NCBI RefSeq assembly: GCF_008123425.1
Contig: NZ_VSSS01000011.1
Coordinates: 81,245-145,244, forward strand
Direction: 5' to 3'
Length of the DNA: 64,000 nt
Origin: Bradyrhizobium rifense
GTDB taxonomy: Bacteria > Pseudomonadota > Alphaproteobacteria > Rhizobiales > Xanthobacteraceae
Each line of letters starts with the position of its first letter. Position 1 is the stretch's first letter. This document shows, piece by piece, positions 25,805-35,800 of this stretch. A model generated the notes under the pieces. That model searched no databases. It had not been told where the DNA came from and saw only the letters and a list, made by a program, of their open reading frames with translations. The position numbers were made by a program, and so were the translations under genes.

Positions 25805-26830
25805 CTACCCCGGAACAGGCGCTTCCGCATCCAGCAGGCGCGCGGCCTTGAGATCGCTCCAGAGCGCGGCTGGCACTTTGGTGGTCAGCGCTGCCACGTT
25901 GCACTCGACCTCCTGCGCATTGTGAGCTCCAAGCACCACGCTAGCGACGGCGGGATGACCGAGCGCGAAATGTAGAGCGGCCGTCGGCAGCGCTACGCCA
26001 TGAGCTGCGCAGATACGCTGGATCTCGGCAACCTTCGAAAGGATCTCGGGCGACGCATCCTGATAATTGTACTTGGCGCCCTTGATGGCGCCCGTCGCAA
26101 GAATCCCCGAATTGAAGACGCCGCCGAGCAGCACCGCGATGCCCTGCTTCAGCGCCAGCGGCATGAATTCCTTAAGTGCCGGCTGCTCCAACAGCGAATA
26201 GCGGCCGGCGAGCAGCATCACCTCGAAGGATCCGGCCTGTGCAAAGCGCACGCACATCTCGGCCTCGTTGACGCCGATGCCGATGCCCGCGACCACACCC
26301 TCCCCGCGAAGCTTGTCGAGCGCTACATAGGCCCCGGACATCGCTTCGCGAAACCGGTCTTCCATCGCGTCCTTGCCATGGGTCCACACATCGACGTCAT
26401 GGATCAGCAGCAGGTCGATCCGGTCGGTGCCAAGCCGCAACAGCGACTGCTCGACCGATCGCATGGTGCCGTCATAGGAATAGTCGACCACAGCCCGGTG
26501 CGGCTGTCCGCCGACGAATCCGGATCGAGTCTCCGGCTGGTGAAACGGATCCATCCAGCGACCGGTCTTGGTGCAAAGCACCACGTCCCTGCGCGGCACG
26601 CGGCGGAGCGCCGTCCCGCAGCGATGCTCCGACAGGCCATTGCCATAGTGTGGCGATGTATCGAGCAGATTGACGCCGAGCTCGAAGGCGCGGCTTGCGG
26701 CGGCAATCGCAGTCTGGTCGTCGAGTTCGAGAAAGAGATCGCCGAGCGGCGCGGTTCCAAATCCGAGGATGGAGGCTTCGAGCCCGGTCCGGCCGAGGGG
26801 ACGGCGCGGCAATGCTGATTGTGAAACCAT
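25805..26830 (-). CDS. Aldo/keto reductase (aldose/fucose dehydrogenase-like)
   Basis: The 341-residue NAD(P)-dependent enzyme has the catalytic tetrad of the family: Asp and Tyr in LLDTSPHYGNG, Lys in CTKTGRW, and His in LLLIHDVD. The N-terminus RPLGRTGLEASILGFGTAPLG and the late motif ASVVLGAHNAQEVECNV are typical of the subgroup that oxidises L-fucose, D-threo-aldoses or pyridoxal. It is convergent with the decayed transporter and may have served the same sugar; that link is inference. The gene itself looks intact. Confidence 0.9.
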   Translation of the reverse strand: MVSQSALPRRPLGRTGLEASILGFGTAPLGDLFLELDDQTAIAAASRAFELGVNLLDTSPHYGNGLSEHRCGTALRRVPRRDVVLCTKTGRWMDPFHQPETRSGFVGGQPHRAVVDYSYDGTMRSVEQSLLRLGTDRIDLLLIHDVDVWTHGKDAMEDRFREAMSGAYVALDKLRGEGVVAGIGIGVNEAEMCVRFAQAGSFEVMLLAGRYSLLEQPALKEFMPLALKQGIAVLLGGVFNSGILATGAIKGAKYNYQDASPEILSKVAEIQRICAAHGVALPTAALHFALGHPAVASVVLGAHNAQEVECNVAALTTKVPAALWSDLKAARLLDAEAPVPG

Positions 26831-27308
26831 GGTGGATTGCTGCCCTTCTCCGCGCCTCGATGGCGCGCTGGTCTCGTTGGCGGTGCGCGCAGCGTATGAC
26901 TTTGCCGTTACGTGTCAACGCGAAGAATGCGTCCACTGCGCAAAGCAGTTCCGCTGCCACGATTGAGTTGCCAAGCATAGCCGAAACCAGCATGCGGGCG
27001 CCTCACGACCTGCAGCAATAAGGAGGAACTATGCTCCCCCATGTCACGCACGATGCGCGCTTTGAACGCCTGGTCTTCGGTCATGCCAATCTCGAAAAGC
27101 ACCGGCTGGGCGCGGTCAAAGCAGTCAGCGCGACGAGCAGCGCCCGAGCCAAGCCACCTACCGTCACGGCGCGAGGGCCAAGCGTCCACCCAATATTCAT
27201 CAAGTCTCCATCTTGGTTCAGCGACGTTCCTGGCTGTTCCTCACCAACGGCAATGATAACCGCAAAAGTACGCCTTCCCGTGCTCAAGATTCTCGATCTG
27301 AGGGTGGA
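26831..27308. other. Interval without a convincing gene
   Basis: No family could be recognised on either strand. A rightward frame starting at ATG 27031 has a fine AAGGAGGAACT upstream and runs about 110 codons to 27363. Its composition is unlike a typical protein and it runs antisense into the end of the next gene, so it is not called. Short leftward frames with one hydrophobic stretch are also present and cannot be judged. Confidence 0.4.
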
Positions 27309-28136
27309 TCAGGGAGAGGGCGCCTTGGTCGGCGTTATCGAACGTCTCGCCGGCATCAATTGAAACTCTCCATCGACCTTCACCGATTTCTCGATGGTGA
27401 TAAGGTACTTACAATTCGGCGACTTGAGTTCCGTCATATATCGTCGGTTGCCATCCGTGCTGCTTTCGAGAGAGCCGCCGAAATTCTTGTTCGGTCCGCC
27501 CCCCTCAATCTGATCGGGAATGACATGGATCGGCATGACAAAGCGCATTTTGTCATTCGAGTAATAGAACATTCCAGTCGCAGAAAAGCAGGTGTCCTCA
27601 GAATCGGAGAATGTCCCCATCCATATCCGAAGCTCCGGGCTATTCACCTCTACCGAAGGCTTATTGTCGAATGGCACGATTTGATAGTCTCCGCCTTTCC
27701 GAATTGTTTTTTCTACAGTCGCCCGGTAGATGCAGCTGTCGGATTTGATCTCAAAGATCAATTGTCGGCTGTCATCCGTCAGCGTGGCCCTCGCCCCGGC
27801 CAAGTTTTGATTGGATTCGCTGCCGGCGAGCGGCATGACAAAACGAATACGATCGCTGGAGAAAAGGAACATTCCGGTTCCATAACCGCAAGCTCCATTC
27901 GGTTCGTCGTAATAAGGTCCCCAAGAAACAAGATTGAACCCAGGAGTCTCGGTACTGGTCCCGGCGCTCCGTTCCGGAGATCGTTGCGGCGCTAAGAACT
28001 CACGGAATCGCATATCTTGGGCCGCCGCCTGCGAACACACGCTGGAAGCGATGAGTGTTGCCAACACCCACGCGCCTCGCAGGAGCCGCAAAAGACGCTT
28101 CGAGCGAACGTCTCGTTCATCCGTGCGCAAGGCCAC
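27309..28136 (-). CDS. Predicted secreted protein with two tandem homologous domains, function unknown
   Basis: The 275-residue product has a basic N-region, a hydrophobic core (AWVLATLIASSVC) and probable cleavage after SQAAAQ, so it should be exported. The mature part holds two copies of one domain, exactly 100 residues apart: GTGMF at 86 and ATGMF at 186, RFVMP at 98 and 198, Cys at 83 and 183, then a second Cys (135 and 242) before Y-x-x-T-(V/I)-E-K. Each domain could form one disulfide. The GTG at 28136 has GAGAGGGAG four bases upstream. The gene is less GC-rich than its neighbours. I do not recognise the family. Confidence 0.72.
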   Translation of the reverse strand: MALRTDERDVRSKRLLRLLRGAWVLATLIASSVCSQAAAQDMRFREFLAPQRSPERSAGTSTETPGFNLVSWGPYYDEPNGACGYGTGMFLFSSDRIRFVMPLAGSESNQNLAGARATLTDDSRQLIFEIKSDSCIYRATVEKTIRKGGDYQIVPFDNKPSVEVNSPELRIWMGTFSDSEDTCFSATGMFYYSNDKMRFVMPIHVIPDQIEGGGPNKNFGGSLESSTDGNRRYMTELKSPNCKYLITIEKSVKVDGEFQLMPARRSITPTKAPSP

Positions 28137-28603
28137 TTTCTCCCTCTCGACCAAGGAACGGAATTACCAAGTAACAGAACTCCAGGATCAATATCAGGCT
28201 CACGTCCGAGAGCAGATTTATGCCACACCCCAATCGGGCATGCTGCAGAATGCTGCTCGATAGATTTCATATTTGCATCGCGCGATGGGGCAGGGATACG
28301 AACCGGTACGCGCGCCGAAGCGAATTGAGCACAAGCGTTCCGATATGGATGACGACATTCCGTTCTAGGTCGCGCCGTCGGGGGCGCCGCACGTTCACGA
28401 TACCCGGCGTTAACTTGGTCAAGGCGACGCGGGAAGGAGGGTGACAATCTAAGTCACTGAAATCTCTGGAGCTCCACTCAGAATAAAGCTGCGAACTCTT
28501 ATGTTGTTGAAATCGCGATCTGATTTGTAGCGTAGGCTCACGCTAGTGCGGCGTTCGCAATTTCCGGGTTGGAAGCAGGGCTAAACTTAAGACGTTGAGG
28601 CCC
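28137..28603. other. Interval without a recognisable gene
   Basis: This 467-base stretch lies between the end of the UPF0182 gene and the start of the secreted-protein gene, both leftward. It is relatively AT-rich near 28480-28560. No protein family, RNA gene or strong hairpin was recognised. It presumably holds the promoter of the secreted-protein gene. Confidence 0.4.
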
Positions 28604-31387
28604 TTAGCGGTCGGCGGAGTGTCGGTTCATTTCCTCCAGGAGCTCGCGCATTGCGTCGAACTGCGTACCAAAGCCTTTCCAGTCGCCGGACCTCAATCGT
28701 TCAACGGCCTGATTGTAGCGGTCGAGCGCCTCCCGTGCCTGACTTGCCGACGGGCGTGTGACAGGCATTTCCTCCGTCCTGCTCGAGGCGACCGGCGCCG
28801 AACCGGATTCCGTGAACAGGGCCGACAACGCCTCAGTGAGCGTTTCCTTCATCACGACGCGCTCACCATAAGCTGCGATCACGCGCTTCAGCTCCGGCAG
28901 GTGTCCGTGCTCCGCCCGCAGATAGAGTGGCGATACATAAAGGATCGAGTTGTCGATCGGAATCACAAGCAAATTCGCGCCGCGGATCACCCGCGAGCCC
29001 ATCTGGTTCCATAGCGTGAGCTGTTGCGAGATCTCGGTGGTCTGATCGATCCGCGCCTCGATCTGGAACGGCCCGTAGACAAGCTTGTCCTTGGGGAATT
29101 CGTAGACGATCAATTTGCCGTAGTCGGGCGCGTCGCAGCGCGCGGCGAGCCACGCGATCATGTTGTCGCGGCGGCTCGGTACCATGGGAAGCATGAGGAA
29201 GAACTCGGCCTGCGGTTCGCCGGGCAATCGCATGATGATGTAATAGGGGGTCATCGTCGAGATGCCGTCGCCGCCCGGCTGACGCGGGAATTGCCAGAGA
29301 TCCTCGCGGTTGTAGAAAACGTCGGCCGCTTCCATGTGGTAGGCTTGGTACAGTCGGGCCTGAATCAGGAACAGGTCTTCCGGATAGCGAATGTGCTTCC
29401 GTAAATCCGGCGGCATCGTCGTGAACGGCTTGAACAAGCTCGGAAAGATGCGCTGGTAGGTCGCCGCAATCGGGTCGCCGGAATCGATCAGGTAGAAGTC
29501 GACAGTCCCGTTATACGCATCAACGACAACCTTCACCGAATTGCGAATGTAGTTGAGATCGAGACCCTGTGTGGGCTCTGCATACGGGAAATAGGAGTTC
29601 GTCGTATAGGCGTCCTGCATCCAGAACATGCGCCCACTGCTGACGACCAGATAAGGATCATGATCGAGCCTGAGGAACGGAGCGATCGTGCTCACCCGCT
29701 CCTGGATATTGCGCCGGATCATGATTCGGCTGTCGATCGTAATGTAGTCTGAAAGAACCAGGTTCGGGTCGTTGAAATAGTAGGCAAACAGCATTCTCGT
29801 GGCCATTCCCCCGATCGGGATGCCGCCGGCGCCGCCATAGGCCGCATAGGCGTTCTCTTTCCCCTTCGGATAATCGAACTCCGGCGTGCTGCTCTTGACG
29901 ATGACGTAGTCGTCGGTCTGCTCGCCGAAATAGATGCGCGGCTCGTCGAGCCTGGGACCGACGTCTGCGACAGGAGGAATATTCCGCAGATAGAAGAGCG
30001 GCAGTCCCTCGGCACTCTTACGTGTGACCGGACTCATGACCGCACCGTTGCCGTGGGTGAACAGCACATGGCGGTTGACCCAGGTCTGCGCGTTCGGCGG
30101 CAGCAGGGAGGACCGCAGTTCGCGGGCAGAGAGCATCACGCTCTGGTAGGAGCCATCGAGCCAGTAACGATCGACGTCGAGGTCATGGAATTTGTAGTAG
30201 GTGCGGATTTCCTGCAGTTGCGCGTAGGTATCCGACAGCGGCAGCCAGTCCCACAGCCTGATATTTTCAATTGTCGCCTTGTTGGCTTCGAGCACCTCGG
30301 GGGAAAGCTTCTGCTCGGCGGTAAACGGCTTGGCTGCGATCTGATCGAGATTATATGCCTGCCGGGTGAGCGCGATGTTGCGCTCAATGTAGGGCTTCTC
30401 CAGCTCCAACTCGCTTGGTTTGACGAAGAACTGCCGGAATAGCCCAGGGACGACGCCGGACAGCACGAACGTGCCGACGCCGACGAGCACGATCGCCACG
30501 GCCGGAAGCCGGTAGGTGCGAACCCGGATGTTCGCCCAGGCGGCAAGCGCCGCGATGATCGAGAGTCCGACCATCAGCCACAGCGCTGGCAGCCCCACAT
30601 GCACGTCGGTGTAACTCGCGCCGACGACGACGCTATTGTCGACATAGAGCAACAGATAGCGGTCGAGAGCATAGGACCAGGCTTTTACCGCGAAGAGAAA
30701 ACCAAGCAGAGCGGAACCATGAGCGATCGCTGACGGCGATATTGATCGGCGGTAAACGTCGTATTCGATGTCTCCGTGCACCCAGTAGATCGCCGCGGCG
30801 AAAAGCCCGTTCAGAACGAGCGCGAGCATCATCCAGTTCTTGATGAGGATGTAGGCGGGCAGCGAGAAGAGATAGAAGCCGATGTCCTTGTTGTAGAGCG
30901 GATCGTCTGCGCCATATGGCACCTGATAGACGAACCGCAGGAAGACGCCCCAGTTGCCGACTTCTGCGGCAGCGATAAGCAGAGCGAGCAAAGCTGCCCC
31001 GCCTGCGATCAACCAGGGCCACCGCAGTCGATCGCGCACAAGCGCAAGCAGATCCGGCGGCGCGTTGCCCGCGGCGCTCCACCCCGGAGCGGCGACAAGC
31101 TGCGTCGACCGCCGTCGGGCAAAGCGCAGTGCGAGCCATCCGTTCAACCAAAAGATGACGGTGGTTCCCGTCCAGACTGCAAGAAAGATGACGGCTTCGG
31201 CGCCGATTGTTGTCCAGAAAACCTGCGGATAACCGATCGAGGAAAACCACAGCCAGTCGACCAGGAGGTCGCTCGCGAGCGCGAGCAGGATGAGGCAAGT
31301 CCCAATGACGACGGCCGCAACCAGGAGCCCGACCACGGCACTTTGCCTTGGTACCTTCCGTTTGGGTCCGGTAATCCGGATCGTCAT
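28604..31387 (-). CDS. UPF0182 family integral membrane protein
   Basis: The 927-residue protein matches the UPF0182 (COG1615) family. It has about seven N-terminal membrane spans, starting VVGLLVAAVVIGTCLILLAL, through about residue 300, then a large extracytoplasmic region with family phrases such as HGNGAVMSPV, GEQTDDYVIV and RLPGEPQAEFFLMLPM. The C-terminus is a short polar helical region with SGDWKGFGTQFDAM. Function is not established for the family. The gene stands alone with a 207-base upstream region. Confidence 0.9.
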   Translation of the reverse strand: MTIRITGPKRKVPRQSAVVGLLVAAVVIGTCLILLALASDLLVDWLWFSSIGYPQVFWTTIGAEAVIFLAVWTGTTVIFWLNGWLALRFARRRSTQLVAAPGWSAAGNAPPDLLALVRDRLRWPWLIAGGAALLALLIAAAEVGNWGVFLRFVYQVPYGADDPLYNKDIGFYLFSLPAYILIKNWMMLALVLNGLFAAAIYWVHGDIEYDVYRRSISPSAIAHGSALLGFLFAVKAWSYALDRYLLLYVDNSVVVGASYTDVHVGLPALWLMVGLSIIAALAAWANIRVRTYRLPAVAIVLVGVGTFVLSGVVPGLFRQFFVKPSELELEKPYIERNIALTRQAYNLDQIAAKPFTAEQKLSPEVLEANKATIENIRLWDWLPLSDTYAQLQEIRTYYKFHDLDVDRYWLDGSYQSVMLSARELRSSLLPPNAQTWVNRHVLFTHGNGAVMSPVTRKSAEGLPLFYLRNIPPVADVGPRLDEPRIYFGEQTDDYVIVKSSTPEFDYPKGKENAYAAYGGAGGIPIGGMATRMLFAYYFNDPNLVLSDYITIDSRIMIRRNIQERVSTIAPFLRLDHDPYLVVSSGRMFWMQDAYTTNSYFPYAEPTQGLDLNYIRNSVKVVVDAYNGTVDFYLIDSGDPIAATYQRIFPSLFKPFTTMPPDLRKHIRYPEDLFLIQARLYQAYHMEAADVFYNREDLWQFPRQPGGDGISTMTPYYIIMRLPGEPQAEFFLMLPMVPSRRDNMIAWLAARCDAPDYGKLIVYEFPKDKLVYGPFQIEARIDQTTEISQQLTLWNQMGSRVIRGANLLVIPIDNSILYVSPLYLRAEHGHLPELKRVIAAYGERVVMKETLTEALSALFTESGSAPVASSRTEEMPVTRPSASQAREALDRYNQAVERLRSGDWKGFGTQFDAMRELLEEMNRHSADR

Positions 31388-31594
31388 GGTTTCAGTATAG
31401 CGGAAATGAGAGACGCCCGCCGCTCGATTTTCGCGGTCGGGCGCGCCACACTGAATATATTTGCGAACCCGTATATAATTGCGGATGGAAGACCTATGTT
31501 GGGTCTATAGTCAGGCAGCCGCCCATCGTATGGCGAGAGTCTGCAGGGAAGATCTCACGGTGGATGGTTTGCATTTTGCACCGGAGGTGATGTC

Positions 31595-32065
31595 ATGGCC
31601 ATTGCTCCCACGCTCCAGAAATACCTAGCCGCTGAAAACATCCAATACGAGGTGATCCCGCACGAACTCAGCATGACGTCCACGCGAACGGCCGAGGCAT
31701 GCCATATCTCGGGCGACCGCCTCGCCAAGGGCATCGTGTTGCGGCGTGACGGCGAATACATGCTGGCCATCTTGCCCGCATCGCATCACCTCCGCCTGTC
31801 GGACCTGAGGACAAGTCTCGGCGACAATGTCCACATGGCCGATGTAACCGAGATCAATCGGCTGTTCAGCGACTGTGCACACGGTGCAGTTCCTGCCGTC
31901 GGCAAATGCTACGGGTTGGATATCATCGTCGACGACAGCATCGAGGCACAGCCGGACATCTATATGGAAGCCGGCGATCATGAGACGCTGCTTCATATGG
32001 GTCACGCGCAGTTTGCGCGCCTGACGGCCAGCGCGCCGCACGGGCGCTTTAGCGCGCACGACTGA
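31595..32065 (+). CDS. YbaK/EbsC (aminoacyl-tRNA deacylase-like) domain protein
   Basis: This 156-residue protein has the YbaK/ProX fold, which clears mischarged tRNAs in trans. Recognisable parts are YEVIPHELSMTSTRTAEA at the start, LAKGIVLRRDGEYMLAILPA with the family Lys and Gly, and a PAVGKCYGL segment where ProX-type proteins have a Pro-x-G loop. It might be a general editing factor or an unlinked stress protein. It stands between UPF0182 and the CBS-domain gene. Confidence 0.85.
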   Translation: MAIAPTLQKYLAAENIQYEVIPHELSMTSTRTAEACHISGDRLAKGIVLRRDGEYMLAILPASHHLRLSDLRTSLGDNVHMADVTEINRLFSDCAHGAVPAVGKCYGLDIIVDDSIEAQPDIYMEAGDHETLLHMGHAQFARLTASAPHGRFSAHD

Positions 32066-32299
32066 GGATTTTGTGCACCGCCCACTGCCTTTGCGATGCT
32101 GGGCGGGAACTCGGGTCGCGAAGTCGCAGTTAAATTGTTCAGGAGAGTTGCGGCGACAGAGTCGGCGTGCGTCTGGTCGGATCGCCAAGGAATGATGCTT
32201 TCTCCTGCGACCTCGCACCCGATCGGTTGTACAGTTCAGAAACTGGGGGTGCTGCTGCATTGCATCAATGCACCTGAAATCCAGGATCGGAGGCTCGCC

Positions 32300-32719
32300 A
32301 TGAAAGTCAAAGACGTGATGCACAAGGGCGTCGACTGGGTCAGCCCCGACACCCCTCTCACCGAGCTCGCCAAATTGATGCGGGCGCATGACATCGGCTG
32401 CATTCCGGTCGGCGAGGACGACAAGCTGGTCGGGATGGTGACCGATCGCGATATCGTCTGCAAAGGGCTCGCGAGCCACAGCTTCGATGCCGGCCGCGCG
32501 ACGGCGCGCGATGTGATGACCGAAGGCATTCATTGCTGCCGGGACGACGATGACCTCGCAAAGGCGATGCATCACATGGAGAAGCTGCAGGTCCGCAGGC
32601 TGCCGGTGATCAACAAGAGCAAGCGGATGGTCGGCATCATCAGTCTGGGTGACGTCAGCCGTTCCGCCTCGGGCGACATGCTGACCGAGACCGTCAGGAG
32701 CGTCTCGGCGCATCACTGA
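32300..32719 (+). CDS. CBS-domain pair protein
   Basis: The 139-residue protein consists of two CBS domains: MKVKDVMHKGVDWVSPDTPL through GMVTDRDIVCKGL, then ARDVMTEGIHCCRDDDDL through GIISLGDVSR. Such pairs bind adenine nucleotides and act as energy sensors or partners. The ATG at 32300 follows GGAGG at good distance; the open frame upstream lacks homology. A Cys-Cys pair and several His residues sit in the second domain. No partner is fused to it. Confidence 0.92.
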   Translation: MKVKDVMHKGVDWVSPDTPLTELAKLMRAHDIGCIPVGEDDKLVGMVTDRDIVCKGLASHSFDAGRATARDVMTEGIHCCRDDDDLAKAMHHMEKLQVRRLPVINKSKRMVGIISLGDVSRSASGDMLTETVRSVSAHH

Positions 32720-32862
32720 AATTCAGCCAGGGAAATACGGCCGGGCTCCTCTCACGATCGCCGCCGATCAGACGTTGAGCGGAGCCCGAGCCATGCGTTT
32801 ATCGTGCGGCGCAAAAGCACAATCGCGGCTGCGATCGGACGGCCCGGCAAATGGAGGACACT

Positions 32863-35800
32863 ATGGCTTGGCGTGACGATACAGCCCGTTCAACCCTGAT
32901 CCGGGATGCAGCGGGAAGCGTGCAGCCGTCCAAGGCTCCCCGGTTTGCCGAGCTTCTGTTCGGCTACACCAATGTCGAGGACCTCGCCAATCACGATGCC
33001 TCGTCGCTGGCCTTCCTGGCGGAACAGTCCTGGGAGCACGTGCAGCGACGCACGGCCGGCAGCGCCGATATCCGCGTCGTCAATCCGATGATGCCGGACG
33101 GGCGCGAGATTTCCGTGGTCGAGATTCTCAACGACAACATGCCTTTCCTGTTCGATTCCACCATGGCGGAGCTGGCCGAGCATGGCATCGAAGTCGCCCT
33201 CGTCGCTCACCCGATCATCGCGGTGGAGCGCGATGACCAAGGCAAGCTCCTGCGTTTCTACGGCGAAACGCTGCCGGAGGGAGCAACGGGCGCGCGCGAA
33301 AGCCTGATTCACCTCCACATCACCCGCTTGGACGCCGACGCCGATCGCCAAAAGCTGATCGACGGCCTCACCAGAACGTTGAACGACGTGCGCGCCTGCG
33401 TCATCGACTGGCGCGCCATGCGTGACCGCGTCGAGGAAGCGATCAAGACGTTCTCTTCCAATCCGCCGCCGCTGCCGATCGACGAGGTCGCCGAAGCCAA
33501 CCAGTTCCTGCAATGGCTCTGCGCGGACAATTTCACTTTCCTCGGCGTGCGCGAATTTCGCTTCTCGCCCGACAGCGAGGCGTCGGACGACATCACGACC
33601 GGTGAAGGCCTCGGCATCCTCCGCGATCCGGATACGAAGGTCCTGCGCCGCGGTAGCGAAATGGTGGTGATGACGCCGGAAATCCGCGAGTTCATGCACG
33701 AACCCACCCTGCTCATCGTTATCAAGGCCAACGTCTCCAGCCGGGTTCATCGTCGCATCCGCATGGATTATGTCGGCATCAAGCTCTATACGCCCGACGG
33801 CCGGCTGGAGGGCGAATTGCGGGTCGTCGGCCTGTTCACCTCAGGCGCCTATACCCGCTCGGCACGACAGATCCCTTATGTCCGCCACAAGGTGACGCGG
33901 GTGCTGCAACGCGCCGGCTTCGACCCGAACGGCCATTCCGGCAAGGCGTTCATGCATATTCTCGAAGAATATCCGCGTGACGAACTGTTCCAGATCGACG
34001 TCGACACGCTCTACGATTTCGTCATGGAGATCCTGATCCTCTACGAGCGCCCGCGCGTCCGGGCCCTGGCGCGGGTGGACAAGTTCGATCGCTTCGTCTC
34101 CATTCTCACCTTCATTCCGCGCGAGAAGTACGACACCGACGTCCGCACGCGCGTCGGTGCCTTCCTGTCGCAGGTCTACAAGGGGACGCTGTCGGCTTCC
34201 TACGTATCGTTCCCTGAAGGCGCGCTTGCGCGCGTCCACTTCATCATCGGGCGCTATGAAGGCAAAACGCCCGTCGTCGAGCGCGCCACGCTCGAAGCCG
34301 GGATCAGCGCCATTGCCGCGACCTGGGCCGACAAGCTGAAGGCCGCGCTCACCGCGTCGACCGACGGCATGCGGGCGCGCATGCTCGCCAATCGCTATGC
34401 CCAGGCCTTTAGCGGCGGCTATACCGAGGTGTTCGGCGCGGAACAGGTGATCGCCGATATCAAGACCGTCGAAAAGCTCACGCCGGCCCGCCCGGTGACG
34501 ATTTCGGTTCACCGCTTCGAAGGCGAGGACGATCCCAGGCGCTTCGGGCTGAAGGTGTTCTCCGACGCCGCACCGCTATCGCTGTCCTATCGCGTGCCGG
34601 TGATCGAAAATCACGGCCTGCGCGTGGTCAACGAACGCACATATCAGATCGTGCCCGGCAACAGGCCGGAGCCGGTCTGGCTCCACGAGATGACGATCGA
34701 GACCAGCGACGGCCAGCCGATCGAGATCACCCCGGAATTCAGCCATCGCCTGGAAGCCTCGATCATGGCGGTGGTCACCGATCGCGCCGAATCCGATGGA
34801 TATAACGCCCTGATCCTGCGCACGGCCCTGGGCTGGCGCGAAGTCTCGACCATCCGGGCGCTGTCGCGCTATTTGCACCAGATCCGCGCTCCGTTCACCC
34901 AGGATTATATGTGGGAGACCTTGCGCAAGAACGCCGCGATCACGGCCAGCCTCGTCGCGCTGTTCCAGACCCGCCTCGATCCACGCCTCGCCTCCACGGA
35001 TGCCACGCGCTCGGCACGCGAGACGGCCCTGCTTGCCGAGGTCGAGGAGCAGCTCAAATCCGTTGCCTCGCTCGACGAAGACCGCATCCTGCGCCGCTTC
35101 ACCAATCTGGTGCAGGCGACCATCCGCACGAATCTGTGGCAGATCGGCGAGGATGGACATCCGCGTCCGGTGATCTCCTTCAAGTTCGACGCGCGCAAGA
35201 TCGAGGACCTCCCCCCTCCCCGACCGCTCTACGAGATTTTCGTCTATTCACCTCGTCTCGAAGGCATTCACCTGCGCTTCGGCAAAGTTGCGCGCGGTGG
35301 CTTGCGCTGGTCCGATCGGCCGCAGGATTTCCGCACCGAGATCCTCGGCCTGGTGAAAGCGCAGCAGGTCAAGAACGCCGTGATCGTGCCGGTCGGCGCC
35401 AAGGGCGGCTTCGTGCCCAAGCGCCTGCCGCCGCCTTCCAATCGCGACGCCTGGCTCGCGGAAGGCACCGAGGCCTATCGCATCTTCGTTCGCTCGCTGC
35501 TCGAACTCACCGACAATCTCGACGGCGACATCGTCGTGCCGCCCGAATCCACCGTGCGCCATGACGGCGACGACCCCTACCTCGTCGTGGCCGCCGACAA
35601 GGGCACCGCAACCTTCTCCGACATCGCCAACGCGATTTCGGCCGAGAAGAATCATTGGCTCGGCGACGCCTTCGCCTCCGGCGGCAGCCAGGGCTACGAC
35701 CACAAGAAGATGGGGATCACGGCGCGCGGCGCCTGGGAAGCGGTCAAGCGCCACTTCCGCGAGCTGGGCACCGACATCCAGACCGTGCCGTTCACCGTGG

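Noticed and set aside
27031..27363. A 110-codon rightward frame with an excellent AAGGAGGAACT before its ATG
   Set aside because: Composition is not convincing, no family is recognised, and it runs antisense into the secreted-protein gene. One good ribosome site alone is expected by chance in 64 kb.
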